Source: Echinococcus granulosus
Lineage: Eukaryota > Platyhelminthes > Cestoda > Cyclophyllidea > Taeniidae
Reading direction: 5' to 3'
Assembly: GCF_000524195.1 (NCBI RefSeq)
Contig: NW_020170441.1
Coordinates: forward strand, 15,122 to 79,121
DNA length: 64,000 nt
Position numbers and translations under genes: made by a program. Below, one piece after another: positions 36,786 through 49,229 of the stretch; the first letter of the stretch is position 1, and each line of letters starts with the position of its first letter. The notes under the pieces were generated by a model. That model was not told where the DNA came from. It did not search any database and saw only the letters and a list, made by a program, of their open reading frames with translations.

Positions 36786-38060
36786 CTTAGAACAGCAAGG
36801 TAGATTCGGCTTCGTCATGTTTACTGGGAAAAGTAAATGTGGGTAGCTAGTATAATTTCAAGGGGCTGTGGCCACGGAACCCTTCTTATGCTTACAGGAC
36901 TTTGACTCCTCGGTCATTAGGTTTGATTTGTAGGCCCTCCTCCTAATTAAAAGGAGAATTAAAACAAAATAAGTATTCACAGAATACTATATTATTTAAA
37001 AAGCAGCTATAGGTAAAAATAGTTAAAGCGCAAAACTATATTAGTAAGCTGACATCCTTAGGTAGGTTTTGATTTGACTATGCATTCTTAGGTGTTATTA
37101 GTCGTCGGTCGCCGAATCATCAAAATTGGTATCCTGGGGTTGAAGTTTCTGCAGCTCCTATTTTGACCTCATGATCAAATCGGCATCTCATAGTCTATTT
37201 CCCCTAACTCTCTGTTTCAATTTACCAAACTGGTCCCTAAATATAAATAAAACTGCTGTTCAAGCATATACTCAACAGTATTTTAACACTAATTATTGTA
37301 TGACACTATTGGTAAAATTTTGTGCTTGGAATGAAATCGCTTATTTATATCCTTAAGCACAGCTTATAACTTCTTTGTAAAAATGTGTGGTTTAGGTTTC
37401 TTATGTTTTGACTATTTTATCTATCATTTACGCGATGTCAGGACAATGTTTGAATCCCCCAATGACCTTGAAATGCCCACTCCCTTCCCTTTCTATTGGC
37501 TTGACGCTGACCCGCCGCTCTCGGTGGCCTTTCCTTACTTAGGCTAGTGGGTCTTGACTTGGTATGGGGGGTTAAACGCCTGGTTTCCATCTTCACGAAT
37601 ACCACATGCTTCTCTCTCATGTCTGTCCTGGTGTATTGTTCAGTTTGCCACAAATACAGACTTTCTGGCCGTGTATTTGAAGAACATTTAATTCTAGCAC
37701 ATTTTGGCCTTTTAATATATTTCCAGTTTAGTACCCAGTTTTATCTTTGCGAGATCATTGCAACCAGGCCACTCATTAATACATTCCACACCAAATTAAG
37801 TAAGGATTCAATCTTGCGGGCTGATACAAAAGTTCTGCCAAGCAGTTTCTCAGTACCATTGAGTCATACATTTCCCAATAAATTGTATTAGACGTACATT
37901 CGTCACCCCTTAGTTGTTTTCATCATCTTACGCTTTATATACTGTGTGTCTCCTAGGCAGTTACTATACATGCTTTAAAAATGGATTTATTTTGTAGTTG
38001 GGATATTAGGTGCTTTATGTGTTTTAGACTAACCCACCTCCATTTGATGGTAAGTCAGTT
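36786..38060. other. Upstream flank of the Rubicon-family gene
   Basis: No exon recognised. If the gene has an N-terminal RUN domain as in human Rubicon, its exons would be expected here or further left, but I could not see one. Confidence 0.35.
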
Positions 38061-38162
38061 ATGTCATTTCATTTTTCTCCTCCAGATTTTACAAAGCGAA
38101 ATACATCGCCCTGCAATTGTTCTACTGGTTGTAATGAAACCATTCTCATTTTGGTTTTTCAG

Positions 38163-41100
38163 CCTAATGAGCGCCTCAACGAAATTAGCCAGTTTGATCC
38201 TGTCCAGATCGGCATTGAAATGACTGAAGACATGACAATGTCATCATTTGATTCACCCGAAGGTTGGTGCTGACTATTTGGTATAACATCGGTAGTTTTC
38301 ATGCGAGTCAGCTATTTAAATAGTTTGCACGTCTTCTTAACATTCCGAGATTATGCATGTTTTCTTGATGTACTGGTTGCTATATTTCAAGGTCGTGGAC
38401 CACAGCCCTATTAAATGATGTAATCATTCACTAATCTATTTATGAAATACAGCTATGGCCTAAGTTGTTTCGAACATCAAGAACTGTCACTGGTTCCGAT
38501 AACATTACCGCATTTGCAACATCCGTTGTTTGCGTGTTCTTTGCTTTTAAATTTCCTATTTTTACCGACTAAGCAATACATTTCAGAATGTACAATGTTT
38601 TGGGTTTTATTCGTAAGCCTCATTTCCATAATTACAGGAACTTCAAACGAGTTGGACCTTGAGCCTGTGGAATGGCGTTCTTCTTTATCGAGGTATATTT
38701 CGGACTTGATTGCTAATTTTGATTCACGAATAACCCTCTTCATCAGTAGGATTAAAAACTAGCGTTAACGTTGCTCCTTCCTTGCATTTTGTAAGTCCCT
38801 CTACATTCACAGCACACTACCTTGAAATTAATCTATTCTAACTACATGAAATTGCAAGGGAACCTAATTGTTCATACCTTTCGTCAGTTTCGCTACCAAT
38901 GGAAAAAGCTATCAACAAAACCAATGTCAGAGCTTCCCGTCCTCATCAGCTTTCACATTGGAATCCAACGGTCCTATGGAAGCTATGGGAACTGAAGAAG
39001 ATTTTAATGCTTTTCATAGAACTCTATCGAGTAGGTCATTCGTGATATCAGAGATTAAGCATGCCATTTGAACCGTCCCCACTTTACTAATCTCTAATGG
39101 CTCTTTCTGTGTGCTTTCACTTTCTACAAGATCATTTGCTTCGTTTTTTCGATGATCAGCTAATTTTAAGGCACCCTTACATTTCTAGAATAAGTAAGTT
39201 TTCCTAATGACTATGCTTGTAAGTGGTGGGCCGAGTAAAAGTACCTTTCATAACTTCCCCAATTTATTATTCGATTCACATTTGTGAACCAAATAATTAA
39301 CTATATTCCGACTTCAGTATGGGTCCTTTAGTCGAGCGCTGTGCAATCAACTGTTCGACTTTCCTTTCCGAAGTCATTTTCTTTTAGTTGATGCACTCTT
39401 CTATGATGAATTCGGGGCACCTGACTTTAAGGAGGACCTTACGAGTGAAGTAGCCCTTTTTCACGCCTGTGAACATCTCATTGGCGAATTAGAGGCCTCA
39501 ACTTTCTCCTCTCGACTTCCCAAATCCCTAGAGCACGCCGAGAAGGTACTCGTAGAGGCCAACAACTTACAATCTTTTTATCTCCCTTCACCACTTTCCA
39601 GTCTTGCCTCCAGCCTTCTACGCTTCTCCTCTGTCCACAACGTGACAACTCTACAAAGGGTATGCCTCAAAGTGCCCACTTCTTGGTGACACTTTTTCCG
39701 GTTCGTACATTTAGTCGTGTCTATTTATGTTTCAGGTACAGTGCCGCCTTCGCCGAGTTAGGTCTTATGAATGTCTTCCCCATGACTCTCATCTGGATGG
39801 TAGTGGGTTCAGCGAAATGGCGACCAATTGTGCCAGTGAGATCCTCCAGCCGTGTCAGACGTCCCTCGTGGCTGGTTGTCTTGTTCGCGCAATGGTGCAG
39901 GAGTCATTTTCTCGTTTCTCTCCACTTCCTTTACGAATACGACGGCTACAGGAACGTCTCGCCTCCATGTCTGACACTGACTGGATCGCTGCACGCCCAT
40001 ATTTTTTCTTCCGACTGCATCCGGAGGCATATTTTGGCAACATTTCCGTTGACTATCACTTTAATTCTTCTCACAGGCAGGCAATCTCTACTCGCTTTGT
40101 AGTTCACGTCCACTGTGTCTCCAAATCTTGGGGCTCTTTTGTTTGGTAGGCTTGGACTTCCAAAGATCCTGAGTCTCTCTTCGCTGTGTGAATCGGATTC
40201 CCTTACCAAGTCTAGGCAAATCAACAACAATAGCGGGACTGATCCACCCCCGTCATTCAGCACACCGACGGTGGCGACCGCCTCCAATCAGCGTCATTTC
40301 CCAGTGGGTGTTGAAAATTTCTTTCGCAATACCTCCACAGAACAGAAGGACGCTACTATCAGCGGTAGTGGTGATGGTGGACCCAGTCGTTTAATATCAA
40401 AGCGTCTCATTATTAGTCCAATCATTCCCAAAGAAAGGCCCGTTCACTTTTTTTTGGTTCATCCTTCGGTTTCATACTGAGTCATATTCCCACATCTTTT
40501 GTACCTTTAGGAGGAAGGGGATTCTGCTGAGCCAACGAAACTGCTGCTTTGGGTGCGGTGTTTTTGTAGAAACAAGTACGTTGATGTCTTACTGTTAGGA
40601 TCTTTTTCTTACATTGTGTGCTTAATTCCGCCATCATGACGATGCAGTTTCTAAAGATGGGTTCGTTTTGATCCTTTTTTCAACGTAAACAAACAAATTT
40701 ATTTCAGCTTCCTCACGGTGCGCTATTTCACGGATGGCTCACTGTTTGGCCTTCATTTCATGGGAAACACTTCAAGCATTGCCTTATTTGTTAGTGTATT
40801 TATGCGAGCGCGTGCTGTCTCCCATTTATCTGTAGCTAAATAATATCAAAGAATGCCCTAAATATCTTATTGAATCGTTTGTTTTTTCCATCAAACTGTA
40901 GTTGAAACTTCAAAGCTATTTCATCCTCCAAAATTACATTTAGTTAACGTCGCTTTTGGTCGTGCCTAATTTTCTTTTTAAACGCTTGTTCAGTGTATCA
41001 CTGAGAGTTTTTCATGCAAATGTGTTGACTCCTCTTTCCGTCAACGGGCTTTTTGGCAACCATGATTTTCCAGTTAATGGTCTCAGGATCCTTCTATGCG

Positions 41101-42878
41101 CTCTATATTGTAGAAAATCATTTTACTTGTGTGGTTTTTGATTGAAATGCTTCGCATTGTCAACAGGTCATTTGGATTGATCATCGTTTTTTTTTCACTG
41201 TTAAACGTCGGTTTAGTTTTCATATCCTATGCATCAGTTGGTCATTCCCCTTGAGCGTTGGCTCACCAAACCAAATCTGGATGTATTTATCTGTGTACGC
41301 AGGATACCTGAGGAGTATGCGTTTCTGTGAGTACTTTGGTCGATTCTTCTGCTGTGTGTGCCATGCGAACACGCTGATGGTGGTGCCGGGGGCTCTGCTG
41401 CATGCCTGGAGTGGTGCCATGTACCCTGTGAGTAAGTTCGCGCGCGACATCCTCGTCCGCGCATACAATCGTCCCCTCCTCCACTCCACCGATTTTGGAG
41501 CTGCCATCCGTCGCAATCCCCCTTGGTCGCTTCTGGACGCTTTTCAACTCCGACGCCAGGCCATGGCCATCATTCCTTTCCTCAGGCTCTGTCCCGATAG
41601 TAAGCACTTCACTCCTCTTGCTGAATCCCGGTACACTTCAAGAATCTACTGCTATCCTGTATTCCGATTTAAACAGCCCTCAGATTTATTACATCGCTTT
41701 TTCGTAAGCAGTCGATACGGTCCTTCAATGTAATTTTTACAAAACCCCACTTTGTGAAGCTACTTCAAAATTGTTCATCCTCCTTACTTATTAGCCTGAT
41801 AAAGTGCTTTTTAATGAGCCACTTCTTTGGCTATAGTGATTGAATGCGTCCGCATAACAATTCAAGAAAGGCTGTAATTTTTTTGTGCAATTTTTCTGTC
41901 CCCACATGAACAAAATTTCTTGTTGTCCCGTATTAGCTACCCTGGGTGTTCTGGTCGTTCTCCCCCATTACTAAAGAATGAAGTGGGGATTGTTGGCCTT
42001 AAAATCGTTGCGGTCAAATGCTGACAAAGTAGGCTTTACTTTTACTAAATTACTTTAGCCTTGCACATGACTTGGTTTAGTTTTGTATTATGTCTGAAAG
42101 TATCAGCAACGTGGGTTCAAAGTTTTATTGTCATGAGTTTTCGCTTCAGAGGTAGACTTGTGATCTCTTTCAACATAGCGAGAATACTAGCTTGAAATGA
42201 ACCCTTTTTAATTGTGTTGGAAGCTCCATTGTTGCTAGCATCCTTGTAAACTATACTTTCGAAAGATTTCACTGAATTCATAGCAAGGCTTCATCGCATT
42301 AGCCTTGTGGTTTTCATTAACTCAGTGTTTTAGTCAGATGGGCGAGTGCGCTTTAGGAGCATGATTTTCACCACTTCCTAGCTTACAATAAGGGATGCGG
42401 TAGTCTCACTTCCATTCGTATTGCAGGCTCCAATGTGTTGGCCAAGGTGGACAAGTTGCCCATGCACTGGGTAACCTGTGCAAACAGGTGGAGTCTGTCG
42501 GACCTCGTATCGCTAGCTAACTCACCAGAGAGCTCGGCCCAAAGCATGTCGGGGTGCCTACGCGCAGTGCTGGAGTCCTGTGTGGCACACCTTTCCCATT
42601 GTCTGCGTTGTCGCGCCAGGGGTCACCTTTGTGAGGTATGTCACACCGGACGCGTCCTCTTTCCCCACTTTGGTCAGGCAGACACGCTAGTCTGCTCTGA
42701 CTGTGGTGCCTGCTTCCACCGCGCCTGTCTTGCGGCGTTGGAGACAGTAGCGTCAAGGGGGCCGAAGATAGCGACGCCTCTTGGACTGCGCAATGGGGAC
42801 CCTGACCGTCGTTCCTGCCCTCGTTGCATCCGGTTGCGTAGACGGCGCGAGTCGGCTGACACTCCCCTCACCTCCTAG
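38163..42878 (+). CDS. RUBCN: Rubicon-family (RH domain) autophagy/endosome regulator, 5' end uncertain
   Basis: Rubicon proteins bind Rab7 through the C-terminal Rubicon-homology zinc domain and control the Beclin-1/VPS34 complex in autophagy and endocytosis. Supported exons: 38163-38262 (frame open back to an ATG at 38061), 38638-38692, 38888 to about 39030, 39318-39659, 39736-40098, 40166 to about 40455, 40511-40575, 41303-41599 and 42427-42878. The RH domain starts with RPVHFFLVHPS, then CCFGCG, MRFCEYFGRFFCCVCHANT, and in the last exon CLRCRARGHLCEVC, CSDCGACFHRAC and CPRC, the cysteines and histidines of the zinc sites. The middle is Ser-rich and variable. The match to human Rubicon is closer than to PLEKHM1. 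No RUN domain was found. The junctions 39030/39318 and 40455/40511 do not close in phase with canonical sites, so a small exon or sequence error is likely. Confidence 0.8.
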
Positions 42879-43976
42879 CGATTCCCTCTCCCTCTACTTC
42901 TTTGTGTACATAAGATTTTTCGCATCATTTTTTCATTGTGATCAATATAATTTTGTCTGGATCTCAAACTTAAGTTCAAGTATTTCAATCGAAAGACCCA
43001 TCGGATTGAAGTGATTGTATACAAAGCATTTATGCAACGGGATCAACACCACCTAGCTGGTCTTCGACTTTGATGAGGTGTGCTGGGTTGGCGTTATAAT
43101 CGGTTCAATCTCCCCGGCGCTCTAGCCAGACTCCCCTCCCGCACGAGAGGGCCGCCCTCTCATCCGGTCTGGTTCTTCCAATGCGTTCAGACCAAACGAT
43201 CCAAGTCGCTCGTTTCCTGAAGTTTGTGAATTCAGTACCATGCCTACGGCTCTGTAGACATGCACTGAATCGCATTTTCCAAGGTAGTGGACTTCATGCC
43301 CACAAACTAGCAACATTTGCGACTTTCAATGATCAACTTGGTTTTGAAGTGCACAAAGTGTTAATTTCGCGTTAACATAAGCTCTGGCATGGGTATGCAT
43401 GCGAGGTAGAAGTGTTCGTAAAAAATCGAGATGTCCACATTTCGGCTCTGATTTATTCGAAGCATTCCAAAAAGACCCAGCCCAAACCCTCGGCCTGCCA
43501 ACGCCAGATAAAGAAGTGAAAAGCTACACAAATGTCTAAAATCTTTAAGACCGTACTTTTAACTAGCACATCATGGCAAAGTGTTGAACTATCGGATTTC
43601 GTTTGGTAATGCTTTGGTTGCTGTTTAGTTCTGAGGGCACCGAAGCCCTCAGGGGTTGCACTTCCACTCGACGACATGCCAGTAGCCGTTCAACATTAGT
43701 GAGTGTTAGTAATATCTATTTTGCCATGCTAACATGACGCCTTACGACTTCCCAAAAGTCTCAAGGCACTACACTTCCCACAAACTGTAATTTTGCCCTT
43801 AACATTGCTAATGTGACACGATATGCGACTTTTAAGGAATGTCTTTGGGTATGGATTAGACCTGGAATGAGAGTCCTGAAGAAATTCTGCACAGAAGAAA
43901 AGCATTCAATTGAGTGCACTACATTTAATCCAAGGTTCCAGTACTTGTAAAAGAAAGGAAGGCGCATCATGATTAG
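42879..43976. other. Intergenic 3' of the Rubicon-family gene
   Basis: Contains a short GC-rich patch at 43110-43160 and, at 43672-43775, the diverged repeat listed separately. Small ORFs are unrecognised. Confidence 0.4.
43672..43775 (-). repeat. Second, diverged repeat type
   Basis: CATGCCAGTAGCCGTTCAAC, TTTTGCCATGCTAACATGAC and GACTTCCCAAAAGTCTCAAG in the same order as near 35265, ending GGCACTACA. Confidence 0.55.
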
Positions 43977-44149
43977 TGTAGCGTCCAGAGCCTTCTCTGA
44001 ATACGAAAGAAGACATACTGCTCGGGCAAAGAGAAGGTACTAGGGTTGCTGGCATGGACCGAAATCCAGCCCATCCGGTGTGGTATAATGGTCAAGTCAA
44101 AAAAGTGGCTCCTCACCGAAGCCGAGAGTTAAACAACCAACGTTTTGCA
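43977..44149 (+). repeat. LTR copy, first of a three-copy cluster
   Basis: Starts TGTAGCGTCCAGAGCC, ends CAACGTTTTGCA. Flanks TTAG and GTAG resemble a 4 bp duplication with one mismatch. Confidence 0.8.
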
Positions 44150-44170
44150 GTAGCATTGTGTTAATGCTAC

Positions 44171-44360
44171 TGTAATAGGTTGGTAGTTTAACTCACAGTT
44201 TTGGTGAAAGGCCCACTTCGTGTCTCGGCCAATGTACCTTCAGCAGGTGGGCTGGCCTCTGGGCCATGCCAGTAGACCAAATACTTCTGTGTTGAATATG
44301 CATATTCTGCACAAGTATTATGTGCTCTTTCGCATTCATGGAAATCTCCGGGAGGCACAA
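44171..44360 (-). repeat. LTR copy, inverted, second of the cluster
   Basis: Plus strand starts TGTAATAGGTTGGTAG, carries GGTGGGCTGGCCTCTGGGCC and ends CTCCGGGAGGCACAA. It is tail-to-tail with the preceding copy, 21 bp apart. Confidence 0.8.
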
Positions 44361-44361
44361 T

Positions 44362-44435
44362 AGCGTATTGCCCCGAGACTTCCCCAAATGCAAGGTTTAA
44401 CAATAATACTAAGGCAGAATATGTTTTACAGAGAC
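44362..44435 (+). repeat. LTR fragment, third of the cluster
   Basis: TATTGCCCCGAGACTTCCCC followed by TAAGGCAGAATATG keeps the order of the 5' half of the family; the remainder is absent. Confidence 0.65.
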
Positions 44436-44767
44436 CGCGAAAATATGACAAGTGAACAAATGGTAGCAGTATTCCAATATAGTGAATGATTACTTTCCTA
44501 CGACTGCGTGCAGCAATATGCATGTGTATAATCTGTGCTTAAGTCTAAGTACTGCTATTTTCATATTTTCGACTTGTAACATTAATCACAGAATTTCATA
44601 CACGTTTACAGGTTTGCCTACAATAGAACTTTTTCTTTAATCTAGGAAATCCTTTTGTTATACTTAAATTTTACCTTTTTGGGCAATTCTATACACATCC
44701 ACCTTTTAGTGGTTTTAACCGGCGTCTCTTAGGCGGGCCCTTCGACACCCTCTGCACGTTTTTGGGA
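44436..44767. other. Upstream flank of FTSJ3
   Basis: AT-rich; the bases from about 44710 are GC-richer and probably carry the 5' UTR. No promoter element could be assigned. Confidence 0.4.
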
Positions 44768-47700
44768 ATGGGTAAAAAGACGAAACATGGGAAGAGTCGG
44801 AAGGATAAGTTCTACTTTCTGGCCAAAGAAACAGGTGACATCTGACAGTGCAAACATATTCTGTAGGACTTAGAGCAAGATCAGCCTTCAAACTGATTCA
44901 ATTAAATCGTCGGTTTAATTTTCTTGCTTCATCCAAAGTTCTGATCGATCTTTGTGCGGCACCTGGTGGCTGGATGCAGGTTGCTGCAAAGGAAATGCCT
45001 GTGGGAAGTCTTGTTATTGGTGTCGATTTGGTGCCAATCATGCCTATACCCAACTGCAAATCCATTGTTGCCGATATTACCACAGAAAAATGTCGTCAGG
45101 TAACATTTAGTCTTCATTCATGAGTTATGCATTTAGTTACTCAGAGCCGCAATTTTTAACAACAAAGCTGATGTTGTTCTACATGACGGTGCTCCAAATG
45201 TTGGGACGGCATGGACCGTTGATGAATATAGCCAAGGTTTTTGTTTTGTGGTTTAGTAATTGTAATTAGCCGCTCTATGTTTGAAGGCATTTGCGTTAGC
45301 CACCGAGTTTTTGCGTAAAGGTGGCTGGTTTATCACGAAGGTCTTTAGAAGTCGTGATTATGAACCTCTCAAATGGGCTGTTTCCCAATTCTTTCGTAAA
45401 GTCAGAGTTCTGAAGCCCGAAGCCTCTCGTCAAGAATCAGCAGAAATCTTTCTTGTTGGTCAGGGTTACTTGGATCCTTCTTCAATTGACCCCAAATTTC
45501 TTGATCCAAAACACGTATTCGGCGAGATAGAAGTGTCCAAATCTCGTGAATCTGTGGTCTCTTCCCTCCTTAAACTAACAAACAAAAAGAAGTATGCGTT
45601 TTACTCATATTTATCAACTGCATTTGATTTTTTTTAATAGTACTTATTCGTGGCTGGAAATTTTAATATCTTAATAGTGTTGACAACTTTTTCGCCATGT
45701 ACTTCAGTTATTCAGCGTTGTCCCCCACTTTTAGGAAAGCCGAGGGATATGATGATGATAAGTTATACAAAGAAACACTGTTATCTGAGTTCATGGAATC
45801 GGACGATCCCCTTAACTGCTTGGCTAAGACAAACAAGGTTTGTTGGTGTTTTAACACCTATAACCTTTTAGGTTATAATTGATCGTGAAGATCTTATTAG
45901 TCATCCGCTGACGCCTTCGTTTGTTGCAGAATGCTTGGCGGATATTCAGGTGTTAGGCAAAGCTGACATAAGGTAACGCGCAATCCCAAAAATTAGGTAT
46001 TTTCCATACAGGATGCTGCTTGCGTGGCGAAGAAAACTGCTGGCTGCTTTGAACGCTGAGAAAGAAGCTACTTTGTCAAAGTGAGTAATGGCCATAGTGT
46101 TTTTAATAGTGTCTCTAAATAATGACCTGTTTTTTTGTTAAGAGATGAGAAAGAACCTCAATTGAAGGTTGATGAGGCTGAGGAAGAGGAGGATACACAA
46201 CGCGAGGTTGAGCGTCTCTTAAAGGAAGAGCAAAAAACTACTAAAAAGTGGGTTACATTTGAACCTAAATAATTGCTTCGCTTGAAAAATGTAACGTCAT
46301 ATATATATTGGCAAATTTTTAATAAGCTGTTCCGAATAGTGGAAGCTAATCTCTCCAGGGTTTTAGGGGCCTCTTCTTTTTATGTAATCAGACGTGTTTG
46401 TTTATAGCAAGCTCTTTAAATGTCTCTCGGGTCACCATTGAAGGCGTAATAAAGCATATGGAACTACTGCAACGATTTATTTTCTGGGAGGGAAAAAGAT
46501 CAGACTGTAGACATGTAGGTGCTCGTGCTACCAAAGGTTTAGCAAAACTGTGGCGACTGAAGCGCTGGTATAGTATTTGTTTGAAATATATTGTTCGACT
46601 AAGACAGGATTGTTGGAATTTGTCGTAGTACCTTTAACGATCTTGTTCCTCCAGGCGTCTCAGGGCTGTTCGGAAGGCGAAGCGCAAGCTTGCTGAGCGT
46701 ATAGTTCTCAAAATGGAGCATCCAGGTGATATAATAGAACAAAACAGCGCGGGGGAACTTTTCTCCTTAGCTTCGATCGGTGGACGGGATCTTGAAAGCT
46801 TGGAAAGTGTGGAGAAAGATCTACTTGAAAAGACAGGGCACTCAGCCGCGGATCTGTTCATTTTGAAGAAAGAGAAGGCCGCTAAACGTGAAATACTTCG
46901 CAAGCGGGAGGAAGATTTCCGCCGTGCCGTAGAGGGCGGAGAGTACTTGCGCTTCGAACGCAATACTGAACACGAGATTGACTTGGGCGTTCTAGAATCC
47001 ACTCGACGTAAGTTGTCTTTCTCTACTATGCTTTTTTGCTTACCATTCACGTGGCTAACCTGATCTCGAGTTGTTTTTCCATCCAGCTACTAACACACAT
47101 GAGCATGATGACATCTATCTGAGCTCCAGCGATGATGAAGATGGTGGTAAAGATAGTGATGATAACGTTGATGAAGATAAACGTGGAGAGCTCGCTCTCG
47201 GTAGTGGCGACAATCGTAGCGCCAGTGATGAGCGTGAGGATCTGGATTCGTATGAGGCTTCAGAGGAAGAAGACGAATATGCCAAAGCGTTGGTCAAAGA
47301 GGCTTCTTTAAAAAAGAAGAAAAGTGGGCCCTCTCTCCTCATCGACCTCGATCCTACTGACGAGGAAAATAAGAGGGATAGGAAAATTGAGGCTTGGTGT
47401 ATTTCGACCGAATTAAAGGTAAGTTATTTACTGCTTAATCAAGAACTTCCAATGGTCGTACTAGTTTATTGCGCATTTGTTCGTGACTCTCATGGCACGT
47501 ATTTTTTGTTTCCAATCTATTCCATCTGCATATTTTTAAGACTGATTATTTGTATTGTATTTGTATAGCTCACTCCTTGATCGTTGGTGTAGTTGGAGCC
47601 TTCAGTTGTTTCCCACATCGTCCTTTCTATTTCTAACTACGTAATCGTCTGCATTAATTCAGGAGCTGATGGATGTTGACGAGTCTGGTAGCGATAAGGA

Positions 47701-49229
47701 GAGGTCAAAGGAGCCTAATCTCAAAAAGCAAAAGTTGAATCCAAGCCCCAAGAAGCGAGTCACTTTTGCTGATGACGCTGCTAGCAGTTCTGCGAAGGAA
47801 CAGGAGGTGGAGCGAGCTGTCGATGGGTCTGATGAGAATGAATTGTCATCCGACACGTCTTCCACTGATGGCGAGGAGGCAGCTCGACCTCGTAAGTCCA
47901 ACTCAGTCTTACCACTTCAATGCAATCTTCGTTCTTGGAATGCTTCAGCTTTACATTGGATGATGGTTCATGTGCACCAGAGTTACCAATTAATGTGGTA
48001 ATATTTGGTTTGAGTTTACCACCCTTTTTTACGCTCATTTTTGCGTGTCAAAATATGCTCCTGGGTGATTTTCCGAAGTAACGGTTGTGCATATACTTTA
48101 AAATCCATCTGTTTTTGCTATAATAGGGTTGAAGAAAAAGAAACTGCGACGTCTTCGGCGCCCTCTTACCGCAGAGGAAAGGGCACTGGCCACACAACTG
48201 ATTCAGTCGGCAAAAAGTCGTCGCGATCTTCTTGAGTGGAACTTCCATCGTTATCGATTCTTTGAAGAAGAGGCGAATCTTCCCGACTGGTTTGTCAATG
48301 AGGAAAAGAAGTATATGCGGAAGGCCCCACCTCTCGAGGAAGTATGTCTTATATCAGCCTTACTACCACTCCCATCCATATTACTTTTCTAACATTGCTG
48401 CGTACAGTCATTTATGGTGTAGTTGTCATACCTTATTTCCGATTAACTGTCTTCTGGTCTAGTAGGCGTCAAATGACAGGCATATCCGTAGTTTCCGTTC
48501 ATTATATCACTTTGTGAATCGCGTACCAAGTTACCACTTTCCTTACCTCTACAGCCTAAAATTCTGACTGACAGACCGATCCAGGGCAAAACATTGAAAA
48601 AGGCGGAGGAGGCAAAAGCGCGAAAGAAAATGAAATTGGCCAAGCGTCTCGCCCGAGTTCGCAAACGTGCCGAAAATCTGCCAGATGACCTCACCAAGAA
48701 AGAGGCCTGGAGCAGAATGAAAGCGTAAGCACCCTCCTCACTCCCTAGTTCGCTGTGAAGCTAACGGATTCCTGTGGTTTTACCTCATTAAGAAATAACT
48801 CTGTAGACTTGAAGCTCTACTATGTACTAGGGCCCATGTCAATTATTTTGTTCTTCCTAAGGTGTGGTAATCTAGCGCAAACCGATTACCTCCGTACATG
48901 TACGCACATTCTCCATACTAAACGAAAGTCTTGGATTCCAGCCTTTGATCTCCAAACCTCTAACATCCTTTTGGAGGAAATCGCTAGGCGTTCGTTAATA
49001 AACTCCCGCCCCTTTTAGAATGTACAAGAACGCGGGTCTCCTGAAGAAGAAGCGACGACCCATATCCTACATTGTGAACACGAAGGCAGGTGCACGCAGC
49101 AAATCTCAGCCGATTCCCCGTGGTGCCAAGATTAAGCTCGTTGACCGACGCATGAAGTCAGACCTCCGAGGAAGAGCCAGGGCCGCAACGAAGCGAGGTG
49201 GGAAGAAAAGCGGCAAGAGAGGCCGCTAA
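44768..49229 (+). CDS. FTSJ3: FTSJ3/Spb1 rRNA 2'-O-methyltransferase, complete, 14 exons
   Basis: A nucleolar pre-rRNA 2'-O-ribose methyltransferase needed for large-subunit maturation. Exons: 44768-44834, 44867-45099, 45137-45236, 45270-45591, 45735-45837, 45872-45972, 46012-46080, 46143-46247, 46655-47007, 47087-47418, 47663-47891, 48127-48341, 48555-48724, 49019-49229. Every phase closes, giving 869 aa (human about 847). The FtsJ domain has the SAM loop LCAAPGGW (51-58) and the catalytic tetrad K31 (SAFKL), D117 (HDGAP), K157 (FITKVF), E192 (SAEIF), with the 86/40/35 spacing of bacterial RlmE. An acidic middle ([19 protein letters not shown]) and the Spb1 C-terminal domain follow, with [32 protein letters not shown] and the very basic end ([12 protein letters not shown]). 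Five early introns are 32-39 bp. AATAAA at 49524-49529 may end the transcript. Confidence 0.96.
44835..44866 (+). other. 32 bp intron in FTSJ3
   Basis: GTGACATCTG...ATTCTGTAG between ACAG and GACTTAG. Removal restores the family sequence [14 protein letters not shown]. Sister introns are 45100-45136 (37 bp), 45237-45269 (33 bp), 45838-45871 (34 bp) and 45973-46011 (39 bp). Confidence 0.9.

Noticed and set aside
45650..45882. ORFs in alternative frames over the FTSJ3 exon at 45735-45837
   Set aside because: The frame that matches FTSJ3 and joins both neighbours in phase is the only supported one.
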